64,000 bases of DNA from Dipetalonema caudispina. Taxonomy: Eukaryota > Nematoda > Chromadorea > Rhabditida > Onchocercidae. Location: NCBI GenBank assembly GCA_013365325.1, contig JABVXV010000193.1:53501-117500 (forward strand), written 5' to 3'. Positions 51,560 to 63,744 of this stretch are shown here, one piece after another; within the stretch, counting starts at the first letter, position 1; every line of letters begins with the position of its first letter. The notes below the pieces were generated by a model. The model did no database searches. It had not been told where the DNA came from and saw nothing but the letters and a program-made list of their open reading frames with translations. The position numbers and the translations under genes are program-made.

Positions 51560-54500
51560 AAAGTTAGGAAGGGAGGATGTTGTATACCCAATCGGGTCCA
51601 TCAAATGTTTCGTTGGAGGCGGGGCTTCTGTTGTGCGCTGTTTGACGATGATGATGACGAAGATGATAATGACAGTAGTGATAGTGTTGATTATGGTAAT
51701 GACAAGGTAACTTGGTTAACATTAGTGATAACAGTGATGATAATAATGACAGTAGTGAATGATGATTGTTGTATTGTCGTCGAATAAATATTAACTAATG
51801 ATTATATTTCTCGATAGTTATCAGCAATTGAAGCATACAAGTTTTGTTATAAGTTCCAAATTAGTTCAACTAATACATTTATTTAATTTTTATAAACTTT
51901 GACCCCGTATTATATGCATGCAAACGTTTGGTGTTAGTAATATTTGCATAATACTGAAAGTTAAGAATTGGGAAGATTGGAAGAATGTTTCAAGTAGTTT
52001 AGCAATAATGATTATCACTCCTCAATTTATCACCCTAATATGAGGTTGTTTAATATAGCAACTATCGTTACATTCTTCTTCATGAGAAAAAAAAAGATTG
52101 GCATATATTTTGTTGGAGAAAAATTCCGATCAATTTGAGTTGAATATCAAAATCGTGAAATAATATTAATTTAAAGAATTTCGACTAGTTAATTTTCTAT
52201 TCATTTAATTGATTGATTTTTTTAAACAAATGAATAAATGAAGACAGAATGATTTGATTATTGTTATTAGTAAGATTAGCTTTTTTCCGGAGGAACATTC
52301 TATTGGTGCATATCATCATTTAATGATAATATGCAAAGCTTTTTCTTTCCCCCAAAAATTATAATTCATTGAGGAAGATTGATATTATAACAAATTTCAA
52401 CTGTCATCTCCTTTTTTGAAATGAACTCTTTTTTAAATTCTTTGGAAATTTTAAATAATCTGCCAATTTTATAAAAGGAAACGAAGCTTCATAGTGTCAC
52501 ATTTATCGATGGAATAACGATCATTATTAGGATGAAATTTTTAGCAATCAAAGATATATTTTATTTCTTGAATTAAAATTGGTATTTTGCAAGTTTTTTC
52601 TTTCTTCTCATATTAAAATGACTATAGGAGACACTATCAATCGTTTTCAACTACCAACCATTCTCTTCTCTTATCCATCCCTTACACAGAAATGAAAATT
52701 CAATTCATTCCAATCCATCGAGAATGATCATTACGACTCAGTTCCTTTTCGTCAAATCTATTGTATGTGATAGATATTCTGTATTGAATGATATATATCA
52801 TTGTATTCTATTCTATTGTGTGTATTCTCTCTCTCTTTTTCCCTTCCCCTCTCTCTATGTCATTTTAATATCACTCTTTTCAATTTTCCATATAAGACGA
52901 ACTTTTAAATGTGTGAGAAAATGCGGTAGAGCAGAGGCAGGGATGAAACCGCTAAATGAATGGGATAAGGAAGAAGGTAAATTGAAATGTTTTAAACTGT
53001 ATTCAAATTCAATTTAAATGATAATTGAATAAAGATGAATTAAACTGAGTCTAAGGTGTATCCAATTAAAATGAATTGGATTTTCTACGCATTCTAAACG
53101 AAAACTGTAGTAAATTAACATATATTGTCAATGGAACTAATTTCAAATTGTATTCCATTTCTTCTTTTTATTCTATTTATTTTTCCATATTTTTGACTAA
53201 AAACATTTGAATATTGAAAAAATATGTCTTTCTAGTTAAGTATTAGGAATTTGCTATTTTAATATTTCATCGTAAATTTAAGCTTAAATTTTAATCTTCG
53301 ATACATTGTTTAAATAAATTAATTGAAAATATGTTAGCAAAATTGATGCAATACATCTTTTTCTTTTCTTTTCTAATTAAATTGACATTTCACAACGTTA
53401 AAAGTTTTTAAATTTTTAAATAAATTTAGATCTTTTACTAATTAACTGAAAAAAATTTCTATAAGCTTATTATGAAGCATTCAAATCAATTGCAGAATTA
53501 CAACTTAAAATATCGAACAAAATTTTTCACAATTTCGTGTTTTAATTAAAATTATATTAGCAAAAAATAATAGCAAAATTAGATGAAATATTACTTATGA
53601 ATGGAATGAATAAATGAATTATTTCTATAATAATAATAATAATAATAATAATTTTACCTCCTTTTTTTGTACCCTCTCGAAGCTTTTTTTACATTCAAAT
53701 TCATTCACTTTTTTTTTTTATATTTCAAAATAAAAATGTACAAACAACAATATTGCCTTTCTTTTAAGTTTATTTTTTCTCTTCTTTTCTTCTTTCCATT
53801 CTTTCTTTCGTATTGTAAAATGCTTTTTCTTCTTCTTTCTTTCACTCCTTCTTTTTTTTCTTTAGTAATAGCAACAACAACTTCAAGCAAACGTTTCATT
53901 TCATTTCATACAAAAAGTATGTTTAAAATTATATTGTAGTGAATGCAGTCAGTGGTAATTTCTAATAGATGGCAGAAAAGATGGAATAATGGGAAATGAA
54001 GAATGGAAGGAAAACGATATAATTGTAATTATAATGTGGCTTGCTTCTCTTTACAACAACAACAACAACAACAACTACAACAGCAGAAAAAAGTGATGAA
54101 GAAATTTTGTTGTACTTCAGTGAACATCTTCGTCTTCATCTTTATTCATCCTTCTCTCTTCCTTTCATTCAACGAACTATTTGTGAAAAAAAAAAAAAAA
54201 AAAAAAATGAAAATGAATGAGTTGAATTTTTGTAGCCCATTGAAATGCTAAACACATACATACATACACAACAATCATTTCTATCAACTAAAACATTTTC
54301 TTATCGAATAACATATAATTTTTGCAGTAAGGATGTATGTGTTTCTTAAATTTAATATTCTTTACTTTCTTCTTCTTTTCATTTCCTTCCGTTTTACTAC
54401 ATTATCGTTTTCTTCCTCCATTCTCTCAATGAAATAATTTTTGCTTAATATTCAAATTATACCGTTTATAGTGATAGTAGAATGATTTGTAGTAATGCAC

Positions 54501-55034
54501 TTTGCATATTCCTTCAAATAATCCTTGGTAAGATATTAGGGAAGTTTGATGATGTGGCAGTTTAATATGAGATCCACTGGAAATTTCAATTAAGACAATT
54601 CAAAGGATATTGTTACTTTGGCTGTTAGAATCGATTGAAAATAAATAATGATTTGAAAAATCTTTTATAGTAAAAGATTCAATGTTAAATCAAGCAATTT
54701 AACAATTTAAATTCTAAGTTTTTCATTAAAAGTCTGCTATATATTTAGCATTTAACACATTCATATATTAACACATCTAATAATTGCAATCTATCATTCT
54801 TAGTTATTGAGATATGAATAATTTTCTTATATCTGGAGACTTTTTCATACACGATTTTAATTCAAGTCTTACAGCAAGACCAGTATTTGATCGTTTTGCT
54901 TTAGTCAAATGATAATTTAGAAGGAGCGCAAAAAGTTTAAAACTTTCGGTATTACCAATGAAGACTGCTTACATTTCATTTCTTAAATTCGAAAAAAAAA
55001 TTTTGATCTTAAATATCAACGTCAACTATACAAA
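51560..55034. other. Gene desert with simple repeats
   Basis: No exon supported. It contains a GATGAT-type tract (51645-51760), an AAT repeat (53624-53653), a CAA run (about 54053-54076) and a poly-A tract (about 54186-54206). Confidence 0.45.
54186..54206. repeat. Poly-A tract
   Basis: A homopolymer of about 21 A. No target-site duplication or retroposed exon body was recognised beside it. Confidence 0.85.
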
Positions 55035-55045
55035 TACACATTTCA

Positions 55046-55800
55046 GGAGAACTTATACATGAAAGATACAGTGACAAATTTAGTTTTCGAAATAAATGGT
55101 AATGGAAGCATTTCCGGTTACTACCGTAATCGATGTGACTATAAAATTCATTCGGCATCATAGGATATATTTGGTAAAGAAAGTTGTATTACAATATTGG
55201 AGGGCGACAATATGTCTTTGTTGTGAGCGACCGATCGACGACAAATTTCGATGGACATCTATCTTTAGTCATTGTTATGCCTGTGCAATGGAGCATATCT
55301 TGAAATAATAGAATAGGCATGTTTGTTTTCAGATTAAGAAAGATGACAACCCGATAAATGTAATGTTTTCTCTGCGTTTCGGGCAGGTCGAAGACCTCCA
55401 ACTAATGATATATATTGTTTCAGGATTAGTACAAATAAAACAAAACAAGATAGCCAAGTTTGAAAAAAAAAGAAAATTAAAATCAGTAAAATAGGATCAT
55501 CTTTCATCACTGGTTGTAAAGTAAATGCAGATCCATGTTCATTATCCTATCTGTCCTACTTAAAGTTACTTACGAAGAAATACCAAAATAAAAGATGGAG
55601 TTGTCATCGACATGCATAGAGCGACAAAAAAATAGTGAACATCAAACAATGATTTTTCTACGCTAACAACATAATGTTGATCTACTAGTTCGAAATCTAA
55701 GATGACTATTTAGGCCATGTGTGACTCGTATATATGGATCGTTCATTATGGACGTGCTATTTCAATTAGTGACAGCTGTGGTAAGATTAACAACAATTGC
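55046..55800 (+). pseudogene. Coding-like patches, possible decayed gene
   Basis: After an acceptor (CACATTTCAG) at 55045 the plus strand reads ENLYMKDTVTNLVFEINGNG and continues SGYYRNRCDYKIHSAS to a TAG. It then reads DIFGKESCITILEGDNMSLL to a TGA. A different frame over the same stretch gives a 70-residue reading from 55096 that ends with a Cys-rich CLCCERP and HCYACAMEH. A second acceptor (TTGTTTTCAG) at about 55332 opens IKKDDNPINVMFSLRFGQ. Base composition is richer in G+C than the flanks. Stops and frame changes argue for a relic. I do not recognise the family. Confidence 0.25.
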
Positions 55801-56430
55801 ATTAAATCGATAATACTAATGTAATGAACCGAAGATATCAATATCATGAATCGGTGACATCGAACATAAATTGATGACCATCTCCCCATAAGTTTACAAA
55901 GAATGCTTTCTTCTAAAAAGAATGGATGCTACAAAAGGATCTTCATGTTATGAGTGAGAAGAAATGCAATTGCAAGAAAATATTAAAGAAGAAATTAAAA
56001 TAGAAAGATGTTGAATAGAATAAATGATAATAGACGCATAATGATATGTACCGAAGTTTTTCTTAGATAGCAAGAATCTAAGAGTGGTAAGGAAAGAGAT
56101 TTAGACTTTGAATTGCCAAGTTTTAGTCAGAATAGCATAGTTTAAAATTCTCGAAGAAGTGATATAATTCCACTTCGAATCTTAAAAATTGCGGCTCCCT
56201 TCAGATTGATTCATCATATGTCCCAACTTGACGAAAGTTTTTATTATAAAATATTGGGCTGTAATAGATAGTCCACATCCTACCATCTGCATTTTCGTGG
56301 TTTACTTTGATTATTTGGTTCGAATAGAGGTACGTTGTCAATTTGCAACAAAATACCAAGCATAAGCTTTTGGCTAAGTGTGCTCCAGCCGCCAGGAAAC
56401 ATTTTATTGAAATTATGGATTATAAAATGG

Positions 56431-56440
56431 GCGCATGCGC
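56431..56440. promoter_or_regulatory. NRF1-type palindrome GCGCATGCGC
   Basis: The core GCGCATGCGC, followed by A, fits the NRF1/EWG consensus except for the first flanking base. It sits in a locally G+C-richer island (about 56380-56500) some 600 bp upstream of the ZNF598 start codon, a plausible promoter position. Binding is inference. Confidence 0.4.
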
Positions 56441-57000
56441 AGTTCGCTTTGTAGTTTGGTGCGTAAGCTGTCGCTTTAGTTAGCGTTACACGTGTTTTAT
56501 ACGTGAACCAAAGTATTACTTGCATATGTTCTCGTTGAATTATATGACAAAATTAATGTACTTTTATATGACCCAAACTTTGCTCTTTTTTGTATCATCA
56601 TAAATGTCAGAGTGAACTAGTCAAATTATTTCTCTGATCATCCTGAATTACTCTTCAGGGACATTCATTTTACTTTAATAATTTCCCTAGCTCCAGGTGG
56701 AATGCTGAAATCTACTGAGATTAGTCCAAGTTTGAAATATTTATCAAATCTGCAATTTTATGTCAGCAACTTTTGAGAGGATTTCATAATATTAATCGTT
56801 AAAGAGAAGTTCATAATATTGATCATCTTGCTTGATCGACTTGGGAGTTGGATTTAACTGTTAATGATCAACCTTTCAGAATTGTAGTCAAACTATCAGA
56901 CGATGTCATCTGACAGTGCTAAATATTTTGTCATTTCTCGGTTTTACTCAACTATCATCTTTTGATATTTCTTCTCTATCTTGCATATCTGTGTTTGTAT

Positions 57001-57011
57001 TTTTTTGTAGG
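57001..57011 (+). promoter_or_regulatory. Probable spliced-leader acceptor of the ZNF598 gene
   Basis: TTTTTTGTAG ends at 57010, 34 bases before the start ATG at 57045. This is the usual geometry of a nematode trans-splice site, though cis-splicing of a 5'-UTR exon is possible. Confidence 0.45.
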
Positions 57012-57044
57012 GTCAGCTTCTATCGTAGTTCACCTGTAAAAATT

Positions 57045-60000
57045 ATGTCCGAATTAAGAGTCGTTGCAAAACGATCAAATCACCTTGCTAATCAAGAAGC
57101 AAGAAACAATGAACATGCACGACAGAAACCTACTAGCAGTAGCAGCAGCAGGTTTGTTTTTTTAATGTAATAGTCGTCTTTGCGAAATACTTAATAACAT
57201 TAATTCTAAGTAGACAATAAAGAATAGAAATTATCGAAGCTTTTCAACTACGAAATGTCTAATAATGGTTATAGTACCACCTGCTGCATTATAGTATTCG
57301 AAGTTCAGGGAATTCAGGGAAAAGTTTTGAATGTCAGTGATCAAGTTTGGAAGGGGTTTTGTAAATCATTCCTGGTTCAAGTTTTTTCAAATGACCCATC
57401 TTCACCAGATAGCATGTAACTTTATCTTCTCAGCTTCTTTACATGTATTTACCATGCTTTTTCGGCATTATCATCATTACGCTGTTAGTAGTTACCTCAG
57501 TTATTAGTAAAGGATTTTTACCAGAAAAGTTATTCAGCAAAGTTTAGATGAATTTTAAGAACCTGCAATGTAGTGAATTGTTGAAGCTCATAATTCTGCT
57601 TTCTAGGAGAGATATGGTTAGGCATTTTGATGATGGTGGAATTAGTATTCAACGGACATATCAAAGAGATGGTTCGAACCACCACGATTTTCATAACACA
57701 AGCAGCGATAGAGATGGACGTGATCCGAAGCGCAAAAAGCATGTAGTTCGTAGTTCAAAATATTATGAACGTCCTACTGCTGCTTTAGTAAGTTTGCGTT
57801 TTGCTTTAACAAATTCATCTGGAACTTTTCTAAATTGTTAATTAGTGTTTATTGCTCACATACGTGAGGAGTGAACTTTTTTTTCCTAGAATCGATCGGA
57901 TCATGGCGGTATCAAATTCAGAGGCGAAACTTCAGAATGTGATATATGTTGTCGCGAATCCGATCTGTTTGCCGTTGGGCCGTGTTTACACCCTATATGC
58001 ATAGAATGCGGAATTCGATTACGAATTTTGTGTAAAAATGAAACATGCCCAAAATGTAGAGCTGTTATTGATGTGGTAATTCAATTTTTTTGTTGTTACC
58101 TTAACGACTCAAATTATGGTTAGATGAAGTTCGAAATGCCACATATTTAAACACTTTTGATGTACGCTTTGGTGCATCTACAACCGCCGAGTATTTTACA
58201 TTTCTAGCTATGTTAAAACAATTAAAAAAGTACTTCGAGAAAGAAAAATGGAGGTCTGTATAAGTGGGTGATAAGTTCTTTATACGAGCCTAATTATGCA
58301 TGAAATTTCAGTTATACTTTGTGCCGTTTCCGGGCGATTGGAGTGATTACAGAATGCCCCTTCAATGTGCAGAGCACAGTGATGCTGCAAAACATAAAGT
58401 CAAGTTGGCAGATGATTATGTTGCAAGATGTTACGACAGCTATTTGTCCCATGAGTGCTTAATATGTGGGAAAAAGTAAGTTTCGAATTGTTTTTCAATG
58501 CCTTCTTGGATATTTGAACTACTTGCTATAGAAAATTGAATTAATTTGTAGGGGTGAAAAGCGGGTATTTGATACGTTTGCTCGGTTGAATCAACATGTG
58601 TATATGGTTCATCGTTTTGAATTTTGTGAAATTTGTGTGGAAAACTTGAACCTATTTACTCACGAGCGGAAGTTTTATTCTCAGCTTAGTTTGAAACGTC
58701 ATCTCGAGCTTGGTGATTCCGATGATAAGAGTTTTAAAGGTGGGTATCTGCAGTGTACCCTTCTAGTTAGTACTTGTAGATTGAACAGTTCCGTATTTTT
58801 ATTACACTGTATTTATAAAAGTCTCCAGTGCTTAGGACATATGCATAGGGATGCACAGTCCTTCAAAATGTATCATCTTTCGCGAAACGAATGCACATAT
58901 ATCGTTACCCTTTTTATTGACATGATGAAATTCAAAGACAGAGGTTTGTGTATATATGAAAAGTATCATTTTTTTAGAGATATGTTTTTTGCAATTGCAG
59001 GTCATCCAAAATGTCTGTTTTGTGAAAAACGTTTCTTAGATGAGGAGTTCCGTTACAAACATCTTCGCAAAGAGCATTTCTTCTGCCAAATTTGTGATGC
59101 CGAAGGGCGAAGCAATTACTTTTTTCCGTAATCTCTCTTTTTATTTTTCGACTTTTAGAATAAACTAGATTTATTGTGAAGTATAATTAAATATGGTCTT
59201 GCATTCTGCTTGAATTTTATTGTTTCAGGGAACATAAGGATTTATTGAGCCATTACAAAGCAGAGCATATTGTTTGCGAAGAGGATGAATGTTTGCATTT
59301 GGGAATAGCATTTCAGACGGACACCGAACTGAAATTACATAAGGTTAGATTTTTTGATTCCAAATTGTTCAGAAATTTCACATGTAGTATGTGAAGTTCG
59401 TTAAATTTCTTCCATTTTCATGTTTCCACATTAACTTGTAGGAAATATAGGGACAAACCTATATTGCGATTAAAAAGTTGGAAGTAAACTTTTATAACTT
59501 TGTAAAGCGAATAGCGTTAATGTTTCCAGTGGAATGTAAAAGTGGTCAAACATGTCCAGTCAAATTTAACATTAATTTGAATATCATTGTTTTTCGATTT
59601 TTTTTTTTCTGAGTCTTCTAATGCTGCTTTATTTCATTCACAAAACACTCACGGTTCGATATGTTTTGCTTTTACAGAGTCGTGATCATGCAGCTGGGCC
59701 GCAAACACTAACTTTAGATTTTCATTTTTCGGACCGGAACACGGCTGGACCAAGTCGAAGTGGCAGAATGGCTCAGTCAACACGTCCTACATTTTCTTCA
59801 AAACAGAATATTCCAAGAATAGGTCTCATGCTACATGAGCGACCTTTACGAGAGAATAAGTCAGTTCTATTTCACAAACCTAACCTTTAGTGCTTTAATA
59901 AATTTGTATCTCTAAATGTAGATGCACATAAAGGATATCATTTGCACCGATTTGCCTGTTCAAAATAATCGGCTGAACTATCCTGTATCATTATCTTTTC

Positions 60001-62977
60001 CATTACGCTACTTCTATGAATTACTCCTTTTTCCTGGAGATTTTCTTAATGGTTGATTTCTGCCACTGTGACTTCTACCGGTTTTTGGCAGGGTAAGAGA
60101 ATAGAAATTCTTTCGGAAATAATCAGGTATGAAAATATGTGGAACTTATTCTACAGCTATCATACTTCATTTCTTGTTATTTCCAAACTTCAAATGTTTT
60201 GAAAGACATAAATTGTCTACTTTTTGTTCACTTAAAAAAAGCGTAATGAATGCATTATTTCAGGCAAGTTCCCAATAATATATCGACAGTGTCTTTAGCA
60301 GAAAATGAACTAACTGGATCTTTTCCAAACTGCCTTCCACAATTCACATTACAAGGTAGTGATTTCCCACGTTTAGGGAAATCTGCATCATTTTCCAAAG
60401 CTTCGAATTCATTGTCTTCATCACAAGACCGCAAAAGTGTCGCAAAACCCCAAAAAGTAACCGCTGCAAGTAGTGCAAAAGCTGTTTCATATCCTAACGA
60501 AGTAAGTCCTTACTGCAAACATATTATTTAAATCACTGTATAATTTCTTTGGAAGAAACCATGGAATTGCTACTTCAGTTTTAACTTGCAAAATTGTTAT
60601 CTTTTTAGCCAAACGCTGTTTCTTCGAGGTCGTGGTTCATTGATGATGACGAACAATACCCTCCTCATCGGCCACATCCCAATGTTTTCAATAAACAGCA
60701 AGCTGGAAACGGAGAGACAGAAATTTCTGTAAAAGACAGGGTTGAGGTTGCTTTTTCTTCTTTTTTTTTTGTGTAACAGACAAGTTTTACTCAAGGAATT
60801 CAAGATGAAAAGTTGCATTACGTTCAAGATGATATGACATTCCAAGTAAGGTTCTTACTGATAAACTGGCGAAATAATGTAGGCTTTGAGAGTCCAATCA
60901 AATTGAATTTGTTAATTGTATTTCTAATCAAATTGAAACTAATTATATTATATTTACATCCACATTTCTATGTAACTTTTAACTTATTTAGGTTGAAGCT
61001 AGTTCAGGAACATCAGCAATCGAGTCATCATGGTCTAAGGCAATGAAAAAACCAATGTCCTTAAGTAATGTAGCATCCGCTTTAACATTAAGCGATTTCC
61101 CAAGTTTACCTGCACCTACAATAGCAAAACCTGCAAACAATTTATTGTCTGGATCAGTATGGGCTAAAAAGAATCACTCTGTCATGCAGGTGCTTCATTT
61201 TTACAAGAAATGGTGAACGTTCTGAGCATATGAGCTGAATCCTACTATCATTCAGTATGATACATGTTTTAGTAATGAGTTGGCTTTATGTCGAATTGAT
61301 CGCATCGTAGGCATTTTGAAAAGGAGCTTATGATCATATCTTCTAAGCTTGTGCTGAAAAAATAATACAAATTTTGCTGTATTGGTTGCATACTGTTAGT
61401 CATCACTGTAATAACGATTCCAGTCCTGCTCGTTGATAATTATGCGTTATTAATTATAGAGCCATTCCTAGTGGCATTGTTCCTCCAATTACATGCAGAA
61501 ATTATTTCATGAATTCTGAAGTTACTTTACATTTAATAGTTTAATATAATTGCTACGTATATGCATTCTATATTTGCAGGCACCTTCAAGACAATTGAAC
61601 TTATCTTCATCAGCCTCTCTCATTGGTAATATCTCACGGAAAAATAAGCAGCTGCCTCTGCCAGATTTTTGGCCTCAAGAATCAGTACCTGAAAAATGGG
61701 AGGATTGGAAAGATTCTTCTGCACTGGTTGTCTTTATACTGTTTTCGTATTTGTGATTTCTAAAGAGACTTCACTTTTTGCAGTGTCAGTGTTTTGATTA
61801 AATTTGATTTTCTTTGGTTTCATCTAGTTATCTTCAATTCATTTCAAGGGATCGCTGTCGAAAATGACTTTGGAAGACACGATTATTATCAAAAATGCGT
61901 CAAACAAGAAAAAGGAAAGTAAAAAGAATAAAAACAAACAGCAACGTAATCCTGCTAAGAAGCAGGATGACCAGTCATCAGAAGTAATTATTTCTCTGGT
62001 TTTCAGTTAAATCTTTGTTGATTTATAAGCAAATCCAGAAAAATCGAAGCTCTTATAGGGTAAAAAAAGGAAGATGGAAGACAAGACAATTGATGAGATC
62101 GTTGATTCTTCCCCATCTCTGACTTCTCACATTCATCACGAAAATGAAGCTGAAGAGGCATGTGCGGCAAAACCATCATTCACTTTATCAGAGGTTGCAA
62201 AATCAGTTCAATTTTGTAACCGCACAAAATGCTTGAATTGCATTAATGTAGTGAAGAATTGACAAACAGCTCAAACGAAGTGTTTCATATCATTAGATTT
62301 AAGGTCTTAATAATGTTTAGTTACATTATATAGCTCCGGCAAGGCGTTATTTATCATTCATTGCTCATAAAAAGCAACAGTTTTAGTTGCTGTCATCAAC
62401 CTTCTCAGTTCTTAATAATATGACAATAAAAGAAGATGAAAACGAACCTGTGGAAACAACTGCTATAGAATCTGCAAATGAAGCAACAATTGATGCATCG
62501 TCATTCAAGGCTGTTCTGGAGCTTGGCGAAGGATCAGAAGAAAATGTAGGTTTTTTAACTGCTTCGAAAATCTTAGCACGTTTGATTTTCATCGTAGTGG
62601 ATTTGCCTGAAAGTTGCATATTATTCAATTCAGAATGTGTTTGTGTCTTAACTTAGTTTTTTGTCTTCACAAGATAGGGTTTGGTTTTATTTTCATGCCA
62701 GATTTTTTAGAAGTATTCTGCGACTGTGTTTTTTCAGATTTTCAATAAACAATCAGAAATTCCTAAAAAGCAGCTTCCACCTGGTTTTGGCTTGCCTCCC
62801 GGATTATGCTCCGTGAATTTGGCACCTCCTCCTGGTTTTGGTCCACCACCAGGTTTTAGTAATATATGTCCAAAAATGCAAGCTTCATCGAATGATGCAA
62901 TAAAATCTCCTGATGAAAATGTGGACGTAAATGTTTCAAAGGAAAAAAAGCTTAATAAGAAGAAAGGCAAGAAGTGA
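57045..62977 (+). CDS. ZNF598: ZNF598/Hel2-type E3 ubiquitin ligase, 17 exons, complete
   Basis: Exons: 57045-57151, 57607-57787, 57890-58075, 58312-58475, 58552-58739, 59001-59127, 59229-59343, 59678-59859, 60264-60501, 60609-60740, 60780-60845, 60992-61189, 61580-61726, 61828-61983, 62059-62193, 62387-62545, 62738-62977. All phases agree and give 906 aa, close to human ZNF598 (904). A C3HC4 RING spans residues 113-152 (C113, C116, C128, H130, C133, C136, C149, C152). The Hel2 zinc-finger block follows, with HECLICGKK, then FCEICVENL, then CLFCEKRFLD, HLRKEHFFCQICDAEG and CEEDECL. The C-terminal half is disordered with DFPRL (450-454) and DFPSL (597-601), and the last exon has four PPGF/PPGL motifs (about 841-867). 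The enzyme ubiquitinates small-subunit proteins of collided ribosomes to trigger ribosome-associated quality control. A 39-bp intron (60741-60779) is very short, and AATAAA at 63302 is a likely poly(A) signal. Confidence 0.93.
62814..62857 (+). other. PPGF/PPGL motif cluster in the ZNF598 C-terminus
   Basis: The last exon encodes LPPGFGLPPGL and then APPPGFGPPPGF within about 27 residues. PPGF/PPGL motifs are the known ligand of GYF domains, and in vertebrates ZNF598 binds GIGYF2 of the 4EHP repressor complex through such motifs. Retention here suggests the same link in this worm, which is inference. Confidence 0.6.
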
Positions 62978-63301
62978 CAAGTAGGTATATGAAAACGGTA
63001 AGTAGAGCAGTTTGTTAATCTGTCTGTTGAGTTTTTTGAATTTTTAATTTTTACATTTCTTCTCTCACTTTGAAAATATAAAATATATAACTGCTGCTTG
63101 TAACTTAGGCTTGTTTCAAGGTCTTGTTTAAATTTTAGATTCATTGGATTATACTTTTCTATATATATGAATTGAATATTATACCAATTTTCCACTGGGT
63201 AGAATCTGTGCCTACGCTTCACTTTTCTTTTATTCTGTTATTCTGCATCTCCGTTTTTTCTTTTTTTACCTTGAAATATTATTTTCAAAAACCATTTGCT
63301 C

Positions 63302-63307
63302 AATAAA
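63302..63307 (+). terminator. Poly(A) signal AATAAA for ZNF598
   Basis: AATAAATAAA lies about 325 bases after the ZNF598 stop codon and is the first clear AATAAA in that 3' flank. Confidence 0.5.
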
Positions 63308-63744
63308 TAAAATGACTAAAAAGCAGTTGATTAGCATGATTCGTGTGATATCCAGTTAACACACATTCTGTTTAATATCACATTATTCTCAAAAAAAAAG
63401 AGGTGCTTCATGTATAATTTTCATGTTTTATTGTTCAGTAAAATTCAACGTTGCTCTTGCAAACAGTGTTGCTCATTTCTCTCTATTTATTTTTGAGCAA
63501 ATATGTTTCAGAATTCTTAACATAATCACTGTTTGGATATCATTGTTAAGATATGAAGCGCATACTTTCATACTTCGCTAGTTGCTACTCAAGAATGCTC
63601 TCATTTTTTCAACTTGAAGTCTTTAGATAGCTTAACGTCTTGAATTTTCCATCGCTTCTCTTTTGAGATGGACATTTTACATGTACATCGTTTATCTTAT
63701 TTAATGTTTGTTGGTTCCTTCCTTTATTATTCTATTGCTTGCAG

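Noticed and set aside
51605..51787. A short frame with an Asp/Glu run and a hydrophobic segment
   Set aside because: It comes from a GATGAT repeat and has no start context, neighbours or similarity.
56280..56525. An 81-codon minus-strand open frame
   Set aside because: It sits on the GC-richer promoter island of ZNF598. It has no splice signals or recognised domain, and the island explains the lack of stops.
62734..63222. A 162-codon minus-strand frame with Pro/Gly-rich repeats
   Set aside because: It is the antisense of the PPGF-rich last exon of ZNF598 plus its 3' UTR.
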